Below are positions 63,599 through 64,000 of a stretch of 64,000 nt of DNA, piece after piece. Numbering within the stretch: the first letter of the stretch is position 1; every line of letters begins with the position of its first letter. This stretch comes from Haemaphysalis longicornis (lineage: Eukaryota; Arthropoda; Arachnida; Ixodida; Ixodidae). The stretch lies in assembly GCA_013339765.2 (NCBI GenBank), contig CM023450.1, positions 40,742,711 to 40,806,710 of the forward strand. Direction: 5' to 3'. Below the pieces are notes generated by a model. That model was not told the DNA's origin and did no database searches. It worked only from the letters and a program-made list of their open reading frames with translations. The position numbers and the translations under genes were made by a program.

Positions 63599-64000
63599 TA
63601 CCGATCATCAAACCAGGCAGGAAATTCAATCGGCGAGTGCTACTACGCGCCCAACAGCCGACGCAGAGCATACGACGCCATGATGGTGGAGGTTTCTCTC
63701 GCCCTCCACACCGCCCGCCGCCGCCGCCTCCTCGCTGTTTCTGGTGTGTGTGTGTGTGTTTTTTTTTTCATTGTGCGTGCGCATATGTGCCGCCTCGCGG
63801 ATTTCCGGGCAACGCCAGAGACTCCAAATATGGTACACGTGCGTCAACTGGCACAATAAAGAGTTTTAGCACTCCGTATTCTTTTCTTTTCCTTTTCCCG
63901 CCCTGTAAAATTCAAACAATAGGAAAGGGCGAGTTCCCGCGTCTCTAACCTAACATGTTCGCTGCCTTTGTTCGGTTAATTTGCAGCAAATTATTGTTAC
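63599..64000 (-). promoter_or_regulatory. putative 5' flank of RGM
   Basis: Upstream of the RGM start on the minus strand, GC-richer around 63640-63730 (GCCGCCGCC runs) with a (GT)n and T tract near 63745-63768. No TATA or initiator stands out; assignment is by position only. Confidence 0.3.

Overview
The window looks like nuclear DNA of an arthropod, most likely a hard tick (Ixodidae). There are two multi-exon animal genes with ordinary GT/AG introns, one very long single-exon reading frame, and dense repeats: tRNA-derived SINEs, Penelope-like, I-clade LINE and Ty3/gypsy relics, TIR elements and long GA/TA/GT microsatellites. The tick assignment rests mainly on the repeat families and is inference. 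No bacterial operon, CRISPR array, rRNA or convincing functional tRNA gene was seen.

Region by region. 1-10.4 kb is repeat-rich: the 3' end of an I-clade LINE, a Penelope-like GIY-YIG endonuclease fragment, tRNA-like SINE heads, a broken Ty3/gypsy pol piece and a 2.46-kb element with pogo/Tigger-like ends. 10.45-17.67 kb on the minus strand is an uninterrupted 2407-codon frame for a probable single-pass membrane protein with an enormous disordered, internally repeated tail. 17.7-31.3 kb is non-coding as far as I can tell, with SINEs, a TIR element, a truncated Ty3/gypsy pol and another LINE end.

31.36-48.71 kb on the minus strand is a complete transmembrane 6 superfamily (TM6SF) gene. I rebuilt it as nine coding exons (1137 nt, 378 residues) with consistent phases at every junction. 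Its introns hold a Penelope-like element with inverted arms, a THAP-like fragment, a LINE end, SINEs and MITE-like elements. The start-codon exon and exon 2 lie in a segment that is directly duplicated upstream (47.4-49.07 and 49.66-51.90 kb). The upstream copy carries a single-base loss in exon 1 and a single-base gain in exon 2. It is also interrupted by a 523-bp element with TTAA target duplications.

57.27-63.60 kb on the minus strand is a repulsive guidance molecule (RGM) gene of four coding exons (365 residues). It has a signal peptide, a cysteine-rich N-terminal domain, the GDPH self-cleavage site in the vWF-D-like domain, and a hydrophobic C-terminus suggesting a GPI anchor. Two acceptors for exon 2 both keep frame, and the stop codon lies inside a strong splice donor.

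The two recognised genes are both on the minus strand but have unrelated expected roles (lipid handling in the secretory pathway; BMP/neogenin signalling). I see no sign that they form a system. The items most worth following are the 2407-residue membrane protein, the duplicated TM6SF 5' end, the RGM stop/donor overlap and the inverted-arm Penelope-like copies.
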